NCBI GenBank assembly: GCA_031285965.1
Contig: JAITVD010000017.1
Location: forward strand, 1-53,942
Length of the DNA: 53,942 nt
Source: Azoarcus sp.
GTDB taxonomy: Bacteria; Pseudomonadota; Gammaproteobacteria; Burkholderiales; Rhodocyclaceae
Direction: 5' to 3'
Shown: positions 31,310 to 42,653 of the stretch, one piece after another
Layout of the letters: every line of letters begins with the position of its first letter
How positions within the stretch are numbered: the first letter of the stretch is position 1
Made by a program: the position numbers and the translations under genes
The notes under the pieces: generated by a model
Database searches by the model: none
Told to the model about the DNA's origin: nothing
What the model saw: only the letters and a program-made list of their open reading frames with translations

Positions 31310-32302
31310 TCAGGCGAGCAGGTCTTTCACGCCATCGCGCTCTTCGAGCAGTTCGTTGAGCGTTTTGGTGATGCGCTCACGTGAAAACTCGTCGATTTCA
31401 AGCCCTTGGACGATTTTGTATTCGCCGTTTTCGGTGGTGACGGGAAAGCCAAAGACAATGCCTTCCGGGATGCCGTAGGAACCGTCGGAGGGTACGCCCA
31501 TCGTGACCCATTCGCCTTTCGAGCCGAGCACCCAGTCGCGGATGTGGTCGATGGCCGCGTTGGCTGCGGAAGCGGCGGAGGAAAGGCCACGGGCTTCGAT
31601 GATCGCCGCGCCGCGCTTGCCAACGGTGGGCAGGAAAACGTCCTTGTTCCATACGTCATCGTTGACGAGGTTCTTGACCTTGTCGCCGTTGGAGGTGACG
31701 AAACGGTAATCGGCGTACATGGTGGGCGAATGGTTGCCCCAGACGGCCATGTTTTTCAGACTGGAAACGGGGCGCTTCGATTTGGCGGCCAGTTGCGACA
31801 GGGCGCGGTTGTGGTCGAGGCGCAGCATGCCGGTGAAATTCTTTGCTGGAACGCGCCCGGTCTTCACCGCGATTTCCTTGGCAATGTAGCCATTGGTGTT
31901 GCATGGGTTGCCCACGACCAGCACCTTGCAGTCGGGGTCGGCATATTGGCCGATGGCCGCGCCCTGCACGGTGAAAATCTTGGCGTTTTCGGTCAGCAGG
32001 TCTTTGCGCTCCATGCCGGGGCCGCGTGGGCGCGCGCCAACCAGCAAGGCAACTTTGGCATCTTTGAAGGCGACATTGGGGTCATCGGTGGCGATGATGT
32101 CCGCCAGAAGCGGAAAAGCGCAGTCGTCCAGTTCCATGATGACGCCCTGAAGGGCTTTCTGGGCTTGGGGCAGGTCGAGCAGTTGCAGGATGACGGGCTG
32201 GTCTTTGCCAAGCATTTCACCGCTGGCGACGCGGAACAGCAGGGCATAGCCGATTTGGCCAGCAGCGCCGGTGACGGCAACACGGATAGGGGGCTTGCTC
32301 AT
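31310..32302 (-). CDS. mdh: Malate dehydrogenase
   Basis: 330-residue NAD-dependent enzyme of the TCA cycle. N-terminal glycine motif [10 protein letters not shown], substrate-binding arginines in the [15 protein letters not shown] loop and in MLRLDHNRA, and the catalytic histidine in [14 protein letters not shown]. It belongs to the cytosolic-type (MDH type 2) group common in betaproteobacteria. It is divergent from the GntR regulator and the sdh-suc cluster, with a shared 181-base intergenic region. Confidence 0.96.
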   Translation of the reverse strand: MSKPPIRVAVTGAAGQIGYALLFRVASGEMLGKDQPVILQLLDLPQAQKALQGVIMELDDCAFPLLADIIATDDPNVAFKDAKVALLVGARPRGPGMERKDLLTENAKIFTVQGAAIGQYADPDCKVLVVGNPCNTNGYIAKEIAVKTGRVPAKNFTGMLRLDHNRALSQLAAKSKRPVSSLKNMAVWGNHSPTMYADYRFVTSNGDKVKNLVNDDVWNKDVFLPTVGKRGAAIIEARGLSSAASAANAAIDHIRDWVLGSKGEWVTMGVPSDGSYGIPEGIVFGFPVTTENGEYKIVQGLEIDEFSRERITKTLNELLEERDGVKDLLA

Positions 32303-32400
32303 GGGATTCTCTCTCCTTCAGTGTGTGGTGCGGGTGCGGATTCTACGCCATATCAGGCGAGACCAAAACCATATGTTAATGGTAAACGAGAGTTAATGTA

Positions 32401-32424
32401 ACTTATCTTTTATGTAAGATAAGT
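32401..32424. promoter_or_regulatory. Perfect inverted repeat, candidate operator in the mdh-gntR intergenic region
   Basis: ACTTATCTT (32401-32409) and AAGATAAGT (32416-32424) are exact reverse complements with a six-base spacer. The repeat lies about 100 bases from the mdh start and 60 from the gntR start, in an AT-rich region. Position and symmetry suit a dimeric GntR/UTRA repressor controlling both directions; no T tract makes a terminator unlikely. Confidence 0.55.
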
Positions 32425-32483
32425 GATATATAAGACATCTGATAACTATGGACGTTAGTGATTTTTTGTGCTCCAATGTCTGA

Positions 32484-33215
32484 ATGGCACAAATTTCACC
32501 CACATTCAGTCCGCTTTATCGGCAGATCAGGGGGCTGATCTTGCAGGCACTCGAGTCGGGAGAGTGGCGTCCTGGCCAAGTCATCCCAAGCGAACAAGAA
32601 CTGGCGGCGCGTTTCAACGTTTCGCAAGGCACGGTGCGCAAGGCGATTGACGAGATGGCGGCGGACAATATCCTTGTGCGCAGGCAGGGCAGGGGCACTT
32701 ATGTGGCCTCGCACACGGATCCGCGCCAGATGTTTCGTTTTTTGCGGCTCGTCCCGGAAGAAAGCGAACTGCTTGCCCATCCAAAAAGCATCCCGATTGA
32801 TTGCTGGCGAGCCAAGGCCGGCTCTGAAGCTGCCCGCGTCCTGCGCATCGAGCCGGGGGCGGCGATCATCATTTTGCGCCGGGTGCTGCAATTTGGGCGC
32901 AAGCCTGTCGTGGGCGATGAAATCTATCTGCCCGAAGAACTTTACCGGGGCTTGGACATGGAGATGCTTCAAGTCTGGAACAGCTCGCTTTACTCGTTGT
33001 TTGAAACCCGCTTTGGGCTGCGGATGATCCGCGCCAAGGAACGCATCCGCGCCGTGGCCGCTGACCGCGCGGCTGCCGAACTGCTTCAGGTGGATGAAGG
33101 TACGCCGCTCCTGTCGGTCGAGCGGGTAACATACACGTATGGAGATAGGCCGGTGGAATGGCGGCGGGGAGTGTATTCAACGGCTGAGCATTTCTATCTG
33201 AACGATTTGGCATAA
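32484..33215 (+). CDS. GntR family (HutC/UTRA) transcriptional regulator
   Basis: 243 residues. An N-terminal winged helix-turn-helix (about 5-75) has LYRQIRGLIL, PSEQELAARFNVSQGTVRKAIDEM and RRQGRGTYVA. It is followed by a UTRA ligand-binding domain (about 95-240). It is divergent from mdh and lies just upstream of sdhC, the arrangement seen in many betaproteobacteria, so it probably regulates TCA-cycle genes in response to a metabolite. The effector is unknown. The ATG at 32484 begins the conserved region. Confidence 0.9.
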   Translation: MAQISPTFSPLYRQIRGLILQALESGEWRPGQVIPSEQELAARFNVSQGTVRKAIDEMAADNILVRRQGRGTYVASHTDPRQMFRFLRLVPEESELLAHPKSIPIDCWRAKAGSEAARVLRIEPGAAIIILRRVLQFGRKPVVGDEIYLPEELYRGLDMEMLQVWNSSLYSLFETRFGLRMIRAKERIRAVAADRAAAELLQVDEGTPLLSVERVTYTYGDRPVEWRRGVYSTAEHFYLNDLA

Positions 33216-33291
33216 CGGTTTGTTGCATTCGGAATTCGTTTTTGCGGTTCGCCACCTTTTTTCTTTGTTTCGTTGTCCCACGGGAGGGTTC

Positions 33292-33675
33292 ATGACTGAA
33301 GCAGTACATAAAAGGCCAAAGCATCTGGCGCTGTGGCAGATACGGTTGCCATTTCCGGGCATCGTATCCATTGTGCATCGGGTTACCGGGGCGGGGCTAT
33401 TTTTGCTGCTGCCGTTCTTGATCTGCCTGCTCGACTTGAGCTTGGGCAGCCAATCTTCGTTTGAGACGTTCAGGGCAATCATTGCCCATCCGCTGGCAAA
33501 GCTCGTGCTGCTGGGGCTGTTGTGGGCGTACCTGCATCATTTCTGTGCCGGCATCCGCTATCTGTTCCTTGATATTGACAAAGGGCTGGATTTGCCCTCC
33601 GCGCGCAAATCCGCGTCGGCGGTCGTGACCGTGAGCCTGACGCTGACCGTTGTGATCGGAGGCTTGCTATGGTGA
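33292..33675 (+). CDS. sdhC: Succinate dehydrogenase cytochrome b556 subunit
   Basis: 127-residue membrane anchor with three hydrophobic helices (about 30-50, 65-85, 105-127). The diagnostic SIVHRVTGAGLF is at the first helix, and LHHFCAGIRYLFLD in the second provides a histidine for heme b or quinone. The ATG at 33292 follows GGGAGGG. Its stop overlaps the sdhD start by seven bases. Confidence 0.94.
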   Translation: MTEAVHKRPKHLALWQIRLPFPGIVSIVHRVTGAGLFLLLPFLICLLDLSLGSQSSFETFRAIIAHPLAKLVLLGLLWAYLHHFCAGIRYLFLDIDKGLDLPSARKSASAVVTVSLTLTVVIGGLLW

Positions 33676-34022
33676 AGCGTACCGTTGTTGGCGCGCATTA
33701 CGGCATCAAGGACTGGCTCGTGCAGCGGGCGACCGCCATTTACATGGCGCTGTTTACGCTTGTTTTTGCCGCTTACGCGCTTTTCTGCCCCGAGTTTGCT
33801 TTCAACTATGAAGCATGGTCTGGGCTGTTCTCGTCGGCTTGCGTCAAGTTTTTCGTTTTCCTGTTCATCGTCTCGCTCATCTATCACGTTTGGATTGGGA
33901 TGCGCGACATCTGGATGGATTACGTGAAACATGCCGGGGTGCGGCTGGCGCTGCATCTGGTCGTTCTTTTCCTGCTCGTCGGCTATGCCGGATGGGCTGT
34001 GCGGATTCTTTGGAGGCTGTGA
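33669..34022 (+). CDS. sdhD: Succinate dehydrogenase hydrophobic anchor subunit
   Basis: 117 residues with three membrane helices. The second helix has [17 protein letters not shown], the conserved H-x-G-x-DY pattern for heme coordination and ubiquinone binding. It overlaps sdhC upstream and runs up to sdhA with two bases between stop and start. Confidence 0.94.
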   Translation: MVKRTVVGAHYGIKDWLVQRATAIYMALFTLVFAAYALFCPEFAFNYEAWSGLFSSACVKFFVFLFIVSLIYHVWIGMRDIWMDYVKHAGVRLALHLVVLFLLVGYAGWAVRILWRL

Positions 34023-34024
34023 GC

Positions 34025-35818
34025 GTGAACGTCGCAAAACGTACTTTCGATGCGGTCATTGTCGGTGCGGGAGGCGCTGGCCTGCGCGCTGCCTTACAGT
34101 TATCCGAGGCGGGTCTGAAAACCGCCGTGCTTTCCAAGGTGTTTCCGACCCGCTCGCACACTGTCGCCGCGCAGGGCGGGGTGGCGGCATCTTTGGGCAA
34201 CAGCACCGAGGATCACTGGCACTGGCATATGTACGACACGGTCAAGGGGTCGGACTGGCTGGGCGACCAAGACGCTATTGAGTTCATGTGCAAAAAGGCC
34301 AACGAGGTCGTCGTCGAGCTTGAGCACTACGGTATGCCGTTTGACCGAACCGACAATGGCAAAATCTACCAGCGCCCGTTTGGCGGGCATTCCATGAACT
34401 ACGGCAAGTCCCCGGTGATGCGTTCCTGCGCGGCGGCTGACCGCACGGGCCACGCCATGCTGCACGCGCTCTATCAGCGCAACGTGCGTGCGCGGACGCA
34501 GTTTTTCGTTGAATGGATGGCACTCGACCTCATCCGCGACGCGGCGGGCAATGTGCTCGGCGTGACCGCGCTGGAACTGGAAACAGGCGAGGTGTCGGTT
34601 TTCCATTCGCGGGCGACGATTTTTGCCACGGGCGGCTCTGGCCGGATTTTCTATTCTTCGACCAACGCATTTACCAACACGGGCGACGGCCTTGGGATGG
34701 TGGCGCGGGCGGGCATCCCGCTGGAGGACATGGAATTTTGGCAATTCCACCCGACCGGCGTTGCTGGGGCGGGAGTGCTGATTACCGAAGGCGTTCGGGG
34801 CGAGGGCGGTATCCTGCGCAATGCCAAGGGAGAGCGTTTCATGGAACGCTACGCGCCCAACCTGAAAGACTTGGCTTCCCGCGACGTGGTGTCGCGCTCG
34901 ATGGTGACGGAAATCAACGCGGGGCTGGGCTGCGGTTCCGACAAGGATTACGTGCTGCTCGACATTACGCACCTGTCGCCCGAAATCATCATGAAGCGGT
35001 TGCCAGGCATCCGCGAGATTTCAATCCGCTTCGCGGGTGTCGACCCTATCAAAGCGCCGATTCCTGTTGTGCCGACCTGCCATTACCAAATGGGCGGGAT
35101 TCCGACTAATTACAAAGGGCAGGTCGTGCAGCCGGAAGGCGGCGATTTGGCATCGCCCGTGCATGGCTTTTACGCGGCGGGCGAGTGTGCCTGCGCCTCG
35201 GTTCATGGCGCGAACCGGCTTGGAACCAATTCGCTGCTTGACCTTCTAGTGTTCGGCAAGTCTGCGGGCGAATCCGTGGTCGCGGACTTCAAGGCGGGTC
35301 AGCTTGACCTCAAGCCTTTGCCGGAGGATGCCGCTGACAGGTCGCTGGCGCGGCTGGCGCGGCTGGAATCGCAAAAAGAAGGCCATTCTGTCAATGATGT
35401 CCGCTTGTCCATGCAGCGCACGATGCAGAAACACGCCGGGGTGTTCCGTTTCAAGGAACTGCTCACGGAAGGCGTGACCCGCATCATGGACGTGGCCGAG
35501 AGCGCGAAGAGCACCTATATCAACGACAAATCCAAGGTCTGGAACACCGCGCGCCAAGAAGCTCTGGAACTGGACAACATGATCGAAGTCGCCAAGGCGA
35601 CGATGATTTCCGCCGAGGCGCGCAAAGAGTCGCGTGGCGCGCATGTCCGAGACGACGCGCCGGATACGCCCGAGCATCCGAACGGGCGCGATGACCAGAA
35701 CTGGCTCAAACACACCCTGTGGTTCAGCGCGGACAACCGCCTGGAATATAAGCCGGTGCACCTGAAGCCTTTGTCCGACGATGTCGAGCCAATCGCGCTC
35801 GCCAAGCGGACGTATTGA
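34025..35818 (+). CDS. sdhA: Succinate dehydrogenase flavoprotein subunit
   Basis: 597-residue subunit oxidising succinate to fumarate. FAD-binding [11 protein letters not shown] lies near the N-terminus. The histidine in [10 protein letters not shown] should carry the covalent FAD, and the active-site motifs WQFHPTG and [14 protein letters not shown] are present. The GTG at 34025 is chosen because GGAGG lies eight bases upstream and the homologous N-terminus begins here; frames upstream overlap sdhD. FAD attachment would use SdhE, encoded just downstream of sdhB. Confidence 0.96.
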   Translation: MNVAKRTFDAVIVGAGGAGLRAALQLSEAGLKTAVLSKVFPTRSHTVAAQGGVAASLGNSTEDHWHWHMYDTVKGSDWLGDQDAIEFMCKKANEVVVELEHYGMPFDRTDNGKIYQRPFGGHSMNYGKSPVMRSCAAADRTGHAMLHALYQRNVRARTQFFVEWMALDLIRDAAGNVLGVTALELETGEVSVFHSRATIFATGGSGRIFYSSTNAFTNTGDGLGMVARAGIPLEDMEFWQFHPTGVAGAGVLITEGVRGEGGILRNAKGERFMERYAPNLKDLASRDVVSRSMVTEINAGLGCGSDKDYVLLDITHLSPEIIMKRLPGIREISIRFAGVDPIKAPIPVVPTCHYQMGGIPTNYKGQVVQPEGGDLASPVHGFYAAGECACASVHGANRLGTNSLLDLLVFGKSAGESVVADFKAGQLDLKPLPEDAADRSLARLARLESQKEGHSVNDVRLSMQRTMQKHAGVFRFKELLTEGVTRIMDVAESAKSTYINDKSKVWNTARQEALELDNMIEVAKATMISAEARKESRGAHVRDDAPDTPEHPNGRDDQNWLKHTLWFSADNRLEYKPVHLKPLSDDVEPIALAKRTY

Positions 35819-35845
35819 GCCAAAGCGCAAAGAAGAGGAACACCC

Positions 35846-36562
35846 ATGCAGACGAGCAAGCGTACCGTTCATTTCAAGATATATCGCTACGACCCTGACA
35901 AGGATGCCAAGCCCTACATGCAGGATATTTCGGTGGAACTGGATTCCACCGACAAAAAACTGCTGGACGCGATGGTAAAACTCAAGGCCAAGGACGACAG
36001 CCTGTCGTTCCGCCGTTCGTGCCGCGAGGGCGTGTGCGGGTCGGACGCGGTCAACATCAATGGCACTAACGCACTGGCCTGTTTGACCGATGTCGATGGA
36101 TTGGCTCAGCCCATTGTCCTGCGGCCTTTGCCGGGGCTGCCGGTCATCCGCGACCTGATCGTGGACATGACCCAGTTTTTCAACCAGTACCATTCGGTCA
36201 AGCCCTATCTCATCAACGACGAGCCGCCGCCCGAGCGCGAGCGCCTGCAAAGCCCGGAGGAGCGCGAAGAGCTTAATGGGCTGTATGAATGTATTTTGTG
36301 CGCGTGCTGTTCAACGGCCTGCCCGTCGTTCTGGTGGAACCCGGACAAGTTTGTCGGCCCCTCGGGCTTGCTCAACGCCTATCGCTTCATCGCCGATACA
36401 CGCGACCAAGCGGCCAGCGAGCGGCTGGACGACCTTGAAGACCCGTATAGGCTGTTCCGCTGCCACACGATCATGAATTGCGTCGCAGTGTGCCCGAAGA
36501 GCCTGAACCCTACGCGAGCCATCAACAAAATCAAAGAAATGATGGTGAGCCGGATGGTTTGA
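35846..36562 (+). CDS. sdhB: Succinate dehydrogenase iron-sulfur subunit
   Basis: 238 residues. The [2Fe-2S] site is CREGVCGSDAVNINGTNALAC; the [4Fe-4S] cysteines are in CILCACCSTACP and the [3Fe-4S] cysteines in CHTIMNCVAVCPKSLNP. It connects the flavoprotein to the membrane anchors. It is three bases upstream of sdhE. Confidence 0.96.
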   Translation: MQTSKRTVHFKIYRYDPDKDAKPYMQDISVELDSTDKKLLDAMVKLKAKDDSLSFRRSCREGVCGSDAVNINGTNALACLTDVDGLAQPIVLRPLPGLPVIRDLIVDMTQFFNQYHSVKPYLINDEPPPERERLQSPEEREELNGLYECILCACCSTACPSFWWNPDKFVGPSGLLNAYRFIADTRDQAASERLDDLEDPYRLFRCHTIMNCVAVCPKSLNPTRAINKIKEMMVSRMV

Positions 36563-36565
36563 GCA

Positions 36566-36802
36566 ATGGCAATCAACAGAGGAAAAGTGCGCTGGCAGTG
36601 CCGCAGGTCCTTGCTGGAACTGGACTTGGTGCTGGCGCGTTTTTTGGAGCAGGAGTTTGACCGCCTTGATGACAGTCAGGTGGCTGACCTTGAGGACTTG
36701 CTGCGCTGTGACGACTACGATTTGTGGGCGTTCATCAACGGAAGCAAGCCCTGCGAGGTCGCCCGCTGGCAAGGGGTGGTCGCGCAGTTAAAGCGATGCT
36801 GA
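36566..36802 (+). CDS. sdhE: SdhE, FAD assembly factor for succinate dehydrogenase
   Basis: 78-residue five-helix protein (YgfY/Sdh5 family), recognisable by [16 protein letters not shown] and [19 protein letters not shown]. The normal RGxxE motif is present as RRSLLE, with serine in place of glycine. It directly follows sdhB, three bases after its stop, and should promote covalent flavinylation of SdhA. The other face of the protein is typical. Confidence 0.9.
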   Translation: MAINRGKVRWQCRRSLLELDLVLARFLEQEFDRLDDSQVADLEDLLRCDDYDLWAFINGSKPCEVARWQGVVAQLKRC

Positions 36803-36929
36803 AACATTTAGGCATCCATACGGTCACAGTCCCCATGCCGGGAGTTTAGAAACGGAATCCGTTGTCACGAAACCCGCTGTACTTCTGGAGCAAACCAGAG
36901 ACATTCACAACACGAGGAGGAGAACCCCC

Positions 36930-38222
36930 ATGAGCGAACAACGCACAGCTAGCTTGACCATCGACGGCAAGGCGTCCGAATTTCCGATACTGAAAGGCAC
37001 GCACGGGAATGATGTCATCGACATCCGCACCTTGGGCGGCAAGACAGGCCATTTCACCTATGACTCCGGCTTTTTGTCGACCGCCAGTTGCCAGTCCCAC
37101 ATCACTTTCATCGACGGCGACAAGGGCGAGCTGCTGTATCGCGGCTATCCCATCGAGCAATTGGCCGAAAAATGCAGCTTTCTGGAAGTGGCTTACCTGC
37201 TGCGCAACGGCGAACTGCCGGACGCAGATGAGAAAATCAAGTTTGAAAACACCATCCGTAACCATACGCTGGTGCATGACCAATTGACCCGCTTCTACAA
37301 CGGTTTCCGTCGCGACGCGCACCCGATGGCGGTCATCGTCGGCGTGGTGGGGGCGCTCTCGGCGTTCTACCACCGGGACATGGACTATTCCAAGGTCGAG
37401 CATCGGGACGTTTGCTTCCATCGCATCATCGCCAAGCTGCCGACCATCGTTTCGCTGGCCTACCGCTACGTGACTGGCTTGCCGTTCATGTATCCGAGGA
37501 ACGACCTCGATTACGCCTCGAATTTCATGTACATGATGTTCGGCGTGCCTTGCGAGGAGTACCGTGCCAATCCGGTGCTCGCCCGTGCGCTCGACATCAT
37601 CTTCACTCTGCATGCCGACCACGAGCAGAACGCTTCCACCTCCACGGTGCGCTTGGCGGGTTCTTCCGGCGCGAATCCCTTTGCCTGCGTCGCGGCGGGC
37701 ATCTCCTGCCTGTGGGGGCCGGCGCACGGCGGCGCGAATGAGGCTTGCCTGCAAATGCTCGAAGAAATCGGCGACGTGTCCAGAGTCGGCGAGTACATCA
37801 ACCGCGCCAAGGACAAGAGCGACAGCTTCAAGCTGATGGGCTTCGGGCATCGCGTCTACAAGAACTTCGACCCGCGCGCCAAGCTCATGGGCAAAGTGTG
37901 CGCCGATGTGCTGGCCGAACTGGGGCTGGAAAACGACCGCCTGTTCAAGCTCGCCCAGAAGCTCGAAAAGATTGCCCTTGAAGACGAATACTTCATCGAG
38001 AAGAAGCTCTACCCGAACGTGGACTTCTACTCCGGCATCGTCCAGAAGGCGCTTGGCATTCCCACCACCATGTTCACCTGCATCTTCGCCCTGGCGCGGA
38101 CGGCGGGCTGGCTGGCGCAGTGGGAAGAGATGATTACCGACCCGGAATACAAGATCGGGCGTCCGCGCCAGCTTTACATTGGCGCTGCCCGCCGCGATGT
38201 CCCGGAGATTGGCAGACGTTGA
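36930..38222 (+). CDS. gltA: Citrate synthase
   Basis: 430-residue type II (hexameric) citrate synthase, condensing acetyl-CoA and oxaloacetate. The catalytic histidine and aspartate are in [25 protein letters not shown] and VDFYSG. A strong GAGGAGGAG precedes the ATG. It follows sdhE after 127 bases without a clear terminator and may be co-transcribed with sdh. Confidence 0.97.
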   Translation: MSEQRTASLTIDGKASEFPILKGTHGNDVIDIRTLGGKTGHFTYDSGFLSTASCQSHITFIDGDKGELLYRGYPIEQLAEKCSFLEVAYLLRNGELPDADEKIKFENTIRNHTLVHDQLTRFYNGFRRDAHPMAVIVGVVGALSAFYHRDMDYSKVEHRDVCFHRIIAKLPTIVSLAYRYVTGLPFMYPRNDLDYASNFMYMMFGVPCEEYRANPVLARALDIIFTLHADHEQNASTSTVRLAGSSGANPFACVAAGISCLWGPAHGGANEACLQMLEEIGDVSRVGEYINRAKDKSDSFKLMGFGHRVYKNFDPRAKLMGKVCADVLAELGLENDRLFKLAQKLEKIALEDEYFIEKKLYPNVDFYSGIVQKALGIPTTMFTCIFALARTAGWLAQWEEMITDPEYKIGRPRQLYIGAARRDVPEIGRR

Positions 38223-38230
38223 TCGAGGCT

Positions 38231-38255
38231 GGCACGGAAGGCTTTGTTCCGTGCC
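38231..38255. repeat. Perfect hairpin after gltA without T tract
   Basis: GGCACGGAA (38231-38239) and TTCCGTGCC (38247-38255) form an exact nine-base stem with a seven-base loop, nine bases past the gltA stop codon. No T run follows, so it is not a classical terminator. It may protect the 3' end of the gltA mRNA. Confidence 0.6.
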
Positions 38256-38390
38256 ATGCCCTTGGGCAGCAAGTCCGGCGAGAAGCGGGCGCATCTTGAA
38301 TTTTCCAGATTTCCTGATGCCGTTTCTCGCCCCTTCTGCACTTGCGGGAGAGGCATAAAAACGCGATGTTGCACGTCATTCGGTTGAACG

Positions 38391-38427
38391 CGGGACAGGC
38401 TTGCGGGCTGTCCCGTTTTTCTCTTTT
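38391..38427 (+). terminator. Terminator between gltA and sucA
   Basis: Eight-base stem CGGGACAG/CTGTCCCG (38391-38398 and 38408-38415) followed by TTTTTCTCTTTT. It separates the sdh-gltA unit from sucAB, so sucA needs its own promoter in the 88 bases to its start, or partial read-through. Confidence 0.85.
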
Positions 38428-38514
38428 GGTGGATATGTCATAGGCATGTCCCTTGCATAAGCTGCGGCATTGCCTAATCGGCAGCCGCGCATCAAATTGG
38501 CAGGTGGTTTCGAT

Positions 38515-41379
38515 ATGAGAGAAAAGGAACTTCAAGGCACGTCCTATCTGTTTGGGTCGAATGCGCCTTTCATCGAAGAGCTTTACGAAAACTATCTGGC
38601 TGACCCTGATTCGGTCGATGGGCGCTGGCGCGCGTATTTCGACCATTTTCAGGCTCAGGCGGGCGCGGCGGTGCGCGATGTGGCTCACGGGCCGGTCATC
38701 ACCGCTTTTGAGCAACTGGCCAAGCGCGGCCCGGTGCGCACGGCGAGCGCCGAGGGCGAAAACAAGCTCCAGGCCGATGTCCAGCAGTTGATTGCCGCCC
38801 ACCGCCATCTTGGCAACCGCCGCGCCAGCCTTGACCCGCTCAAGCGGGCCGAGCGGCTCCAAATCGACGAGCTTGAGCCTTCGCATTACGGGTTTACCGA
38901 AGCCGATTTGTCCAAGACGTTCAGCGCAGGCAATTTCAAGGGCGTTTCGGGAGACCGCGCCACGTTGCGCGATATTCTTGAGGCGCTGCGCCAGACCTAC
39001 TGCGGGAACATCGGCGTCGAGTATCAGCACATCTCCAACGCGGCGCAGCAGCGATGGATACAGGAGCGGCTGGAAAGCGTCCGGGCCACGCCGGATTTCA
39101 CGCCGGAAGGCAAGCGCCATCTTCTGGAGCGCCTGACCGCCGCAGAGACGCTGGAACGCTACCTGCACACCCGCTACGTGGGGCAGAAGCGTTTTTCGCT
39201 CGAAGGCGGCGAATCGACGATTGTCGCGATGGACGAGCTTTTGCGCGTTGCGGGCAAGCTCGGCGTGTCGGAAACGGTGCTTGGCATGGCGCATCGTGGG
39301 CGGCTCAATGTCCTGGTCAATATTCTGGGCAAGTCGCCTTCCATGCTCTTCTCTGAGTTTGAAGGCAAGGTCAAGGCCGACCTCTCCGCTGGCGATGTCA
39401 AGTACCACATGGGCTTTTCCAGCGATGTCATGACCCCCGGCGGGCCGATGCACCTTGTGCTGGCGTTTAATCCCTCGCACTTGGAAATCATCAACCCGGT
39501 CGTGGAAGGTTCCGTCTACGCGCGCCAGAACCGCCGTGGCGGGGACGCTGCCAAGCGCCAGGTTTTGCCCGTCTTGATACATGGCGATTCCGCCGTGGCG
39601 GGGCAGGGCGTCAATCAGGAAACGCTCAATTTCTCCCAGACGCGGGGCTATGGCACAGGCGGAACCGTCCATGTGGTCATCAACAACCAGATTGGCTTCA
39701 CCACGTCCCATCTGCGCGACCTGCGCTCCTCACTCTACTGCACGGACATCTTCAAGCTGGTCGAAGCGCCGATCTTCCACGTCAATGGCGACGACCCGGA
39801 AGCCGTGGCCTTCGTCACCCGGCTGGCCATCGAGTTCCGTCAGGAATTCATGAAGGACGTGGTCATCGACATCTTCTGTTTCCGCAAGCTTGGGCATAAC
39901 GAGCAGGACGAGCCGATGGTCACGCAGCCGATGATGTATCAAGTCATCCAGAAACATCCCGGCACGCGCAAGCTCTACGCTGACCGCCTGCTGGCCGAAG
40001 GCACGCTGGCCGCTGATGAACCGGAAGGGATGGTGGCCAAATACCGCGAGCATCTCGACCGTGGCGAACTGCTCCATAACCCGGTGCTTTCTGGCTACAA
40101 CCGCCAGTTTTCGGCGGACTGGGCGCCCTATCTCCGGCAGCCCTACACCGACGAGGCGCATACCGCGATTCCCGCCAAGGAAGTCCGCCGCCTCGCGCAG
40201 GCCATCACCACGATACCGGAAGGCTTCGCGCTGCACTCCCGCGTGCAGAAAATCATCGAAGACCGTGCCGCGATGGGGCGCGGCGAATTGCCTATCGACT
40301 GGGGCATGGGCGAGAACCTTGCCTACGCCAGTTTGCTGGCGCAAGGGTTCGGCGTGCGCATTTCGGGCGAGGATGTTGGTCGGGGAACTTTCTTCCACCG
40401 CCATGCCATCCTGCACGACCAAAAACGCAAGCAGCGCGAAGAAGGCGTCTACATGCCGCTGGCGCACATTCAGGACGGGCAGGCGCGGTTTCAGTGCTTC
40501 GATTCGGTGCTTTCCGAAGAAGGTGTCTTGGGCTTTGAATATGGCTACGCGACCACGGAGCCGAACGAGCTTGTCGTCTGGGAAGCGCAATTTGGCGATT
40601 TCCTGAACGGCGCGCAGGTCGTCGTCGACCAGTTCATTTCTTCGGGCGAAGCCAAATGGGGGCGCATCACGGGGCTGACCTTGCTGCTGCCTCATGGCTA
40701 TGAAGGGCAGGGGCCGGAGCACACCTCCGCGCGCCCGGAACGCTTCATGAACCTCGCGGCGGAAAACAACTGGCAAGTTTGCGTGCCATCCACGCCCGCG
40801 CAGATTTTCCATCTGTTGCGCCGCCAGATGATGCGCAAGCTGCGCAAGCCCTTGGTCGTCATCGCGCCGAAATCGCTGCTGCGCCACAAAGAGGCCGTGT
40901 CGAGCATCGAGGAATTCGCCACGGGGCGGTTCCAGACCGTGATTCCCGAGGTCGAGGCGCTCGACCGCAAGAAGGTCAAGCGCATCGTGCTGTGCCAGGG
41001 CAAGCTCTACTACGAACTGCTCGCTTATCGGCGTGAGCAAAAAATTGCCGATGCCGCGCTGGTTCGCATCGAACAGCTTTATCCCTTCCCGATGCAGGAT
41101 TTTGCCGCCGCGATTGAACAGTTCCCCAACGCGAAGGAAGTCGTTTGGTGCCAGGAAGAGCCGCGCAACCAAGGCGCTTGGTACTGGCTGGCTTCACGCC
41201 AGCATCTTTCCAACGTTCTGGGCACTCGCCGCCGGATGCTGCTGCTGGTCAGCCGTCCCGCCGCCGCTTCGCCCGCCGTGGGCTACTTTGCCAGGCACTT
41301 GCAGCAGCAGAAAGACATCATTGAACACGCGTTTGGGCCGATTCAGGAAACGACGCCGCAATCGCCCAACATCCAATAA
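38515..41379 (+). CDS. sucA: 2-oxoglutarate dehydrogenase E1 component
   Basis: 954-residue thiamine-diphosphate enzyme that decarboxylates 2-oxoglutarate. The N-terminal segment [18 protein letters not shown] binds E2 in the family. TPP- and substrate-site motifs are [39 protein letters not shown] and LGHNEQDEP. The ATG at 38515 with AGGTGG upstream gives the normal N-terminus. It is followed 17 bases later by sucB. Confidence 0.97.
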   Translation: MREKELQGTSYLFGSNAPFIEELYENYLADPDSVDGRWRAYFDHFQAQAGAAVRDVAHGPVITAFEQLAKRGPVRTASAEGENKLQADVQQLIAAHRHLGNRRASLDPLKRAERLQIDELEPSHYGFTEADLSKTFSAGNFKGVSGDRATLRDILEALRQTYCGNIGVEYQHISNAAQQRWIQERLESVRATPDFTPEGKRHLLERLTAAETLERYLHTRYVGQKRFSLEGGESTIVAMDELLRVAGKLGVSETVLGMAHRGRLNVLVNILGKSPSMLFSEFEGKVKADLSAGDVKYHMGFSSDVMTPGGPMHLVLAFNPSHLEIINPVVEGSVYARQNRRGGDAAKRQVLPVLIHGDSAVAGQGVNQETLNFSQTRGYGTGGTVHVVINNQIGFTTSHLRDLRSSLYCTDIFKLVEAPIFHVNGDDPEAVAFVTRLAIEFRQEFMKDVVIDIFCFRKLGHNEQDEPMVTQPMMYQVIQKHPGTRKLYADRLLAEGTLAADEPEGMVAKYREHLDRGELLHNPVLSGYNRQFSADWAPYLRQPYTDEAHTAIPAKEVRRLAQAITTIPEGFALHSRVQKIIEDRAAMGRGELPIDWGMGENLAYASLLAQGFGVRISGEDVGRGTFFHRHAILHDQKRKQREEGVYMPLAHIQDGQARFQCFDSVLSEEGVLGFEYGYATTEPNELVVWEAQFGDFLNGAQVVVDQFISSGEAKWGRITGLTLLLPHGYEGQGPEHTSARPERFMNLAAENNWQVCVPSTPAQIFHLLRRQMMRKLRKPLVVIAPKSLLRHKEAVSSIEEFATGRFQTVIPEVEALDRKKVKRIVLCQGKLYYELLAYRREQKIADAALVRIEQLYPFPMQDFAAAIEQFPNAKEVVWCQEEPRNQGAWYWLASRQHLSNVLGTRRRMLLLVSRPAAASPAVGYFARHLQQQKDIIEHAFGPIQETTPQSPNIQ

Positions 41380-41396
41380 GCGCAGAGGACAAACCC

Positions 41397-42584
41397 ATGC
41401 TGATCGAAGTCAAAGTACCGCAGCTCTCCGAGTCTGTGTCCGAGGCCAGCCTTGTCGCTTGGCATAAGAGAGCCGGAGAAGCCGTTTCGCGCGATGAGAA
41501 CCTGATCGACATTGAAACCGACAAGGTGGTGCTCGAAACACCCGCGCCCGCAGACGGCGTTCTCGTTGAAATCGTTAAAAACGACGGGGAAACCGTTACG
41601 TCGGGCGACCTGATTGCCCGAATCGACACGGAGGCGAAAGCGTCCGCAGACGCTCCCGCCGCGCAGCCCGCATCCGCCGTGCCGCCGGTTCAAGGCGCAG
41701 CGGCGGGCGAGCCTAGCCCCGCCGCGCGCAAGATACTGGAAGAAAAAGGCATTCCCGCCGCCGCCGTGAGCGGCACGGGACGGGGCGGTCGCGTTACCAA
41801 GGAAGATGCCGTGGCGGCGCGAACGTTGCCCGCTCCGGCGAAGCCCGCCGCCGCGCCGTTGCCTGCCGTGGCCTTCATCGGCGACCGCCCTGAAGAGCGC
41901 GTTCCCATGACCCGCCTGCGCGCCCGCATTGCCGAGCGCCTGATTCAGTCCAAGAACGAAAACGCCATCCTCACCACGTTCAACGAAGTGAACATGGCGC
42001 CCGTCATGGCGCTGCGCAAGCAATATGGCGAGAAGTTTGAAAAAGCCCACGGCGTGCGGCTTGGATTCATGGCCTTCTTCGTCAAGGCCGCCGTCGCGGC
42101 GCTCAGGCGGTATCCAATCCTGAACGCCTCGATTGACGGCAGCGACATCATCTACCACGGCTACATTGACATTGGCGTTGCCGTGGGCAGCCCGCGCGGC
42201 CTCGTCGTGCCTATTCTGCGCAACGCCGAAATCCTCACGGTGGCCGAAATCGAACTCAAAATCGCCGAATTTGGCGAAAAGGCGAAGGACGGCAAACTGT
42301 CCATTGAGGAACTGACTGGCGGCACGTTCTCCATTTCCAACGGCGGCGTGTTCGGCTCCATGATGTCCACCCCCATCATCAACCCGCCGCAATCGGCCAT
42401 CCTCGGCATCCACGCCACCAAGGACCGTCCAGTTGCCGAAAACGGGCAAGTCGTCATCCGCCCCATCAACTACTTGGCGCTGTCTTATGACCACCGCATC
42501 ATCGACGGACGGGAAGCCGTTCTCGGGCTGGTGGCAATGAAAGAAGCCCTGGAAGACCCGGCACGGCTGATACTGGATATTTGA
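41397..42584 (+). CDS. sucB: 2-oxoglutarate dehydrogenase E2 (dihydrolipoyl succinyltransferase)
   Basis: 395 residues. The lipoyl domain at 1-77 has K43 in ETDKVVLE as lipoylation site. An Ala/Pro-rich linker follows, then the peripheral subunit-binding domain near 103-140 ([12 protein letters not shown]), a second linker, and the catalytic domain with the active histidine in [13 protein letters not shown]. It forms the core of the OGDH complex with SucA and the lipoamide dehydrogenase downstream. Confidence 0.97.
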   Translation: MLIEVKVPQLSESVSEASLVAWHKRAGEAVSRDENLIDIETDKVVLETPAPADGVLVEIVKNDGETVTSGDLIARIDTEAKASADAPAAQPASAVPPVQGAAAGEPSPAARKILEEKGIPAAAVSGTGRGGRVTKEDAVAARTLPAPAKPAAAPLPAVAFIGDRPEERVPMTRLRARIAERLIQSKNENAILTTFNEVNMAPVMALRKQYGEKFEKAHGVRLGFMAFFVKAAVAALRRYPILNASIDGSDIIYHGYIDIGVAVGSPRGLVVPILRNAEILTVAEIELKIAEFGEKAKDGKLSIEELTGGTFSISNGGVFGSMMSTPIINPPQSAILGIHATKDRPVAENGQVVIRPINYLALSYDHRIIDGREAVLGLVAMKEALEDPARLILDI

Positions 42585-42623
42585 TGCCCATCACCCAACC
42601 CTTGAATACAGCCTGACGGCGTT

Positions 42624-42653
42624 CCGCGCCAAGCATTGGCGCGGTTTTGTTTT
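42624..42653 (+). terminator. Terminator between sucB and lpdA
   Basis: Perfect nine-base stem CCGCGCCAA/TTGGCGCGG with a three-base loop, followed by TTTTGTTTT, 17 bases before the lpdA start. A strong terminator inside an otherwise collinear gene set suggests lpdA is expressed partly through read-through or from another promoter. Confidence 0.88.

Noticed and set aside
38231..38255. Hairpin after gltA considered as a terminator
   Set aside because: The stem is perfect but no T tract follows; the real terminator is at 38391-38427. Listed as a hairpin only.
36846..38294. Minus-strand frame (482 codons) opposite gltA
   Set aside because: gltA is unmistakable on the plus strand, and the antisense product is compositionally biased without motifs.
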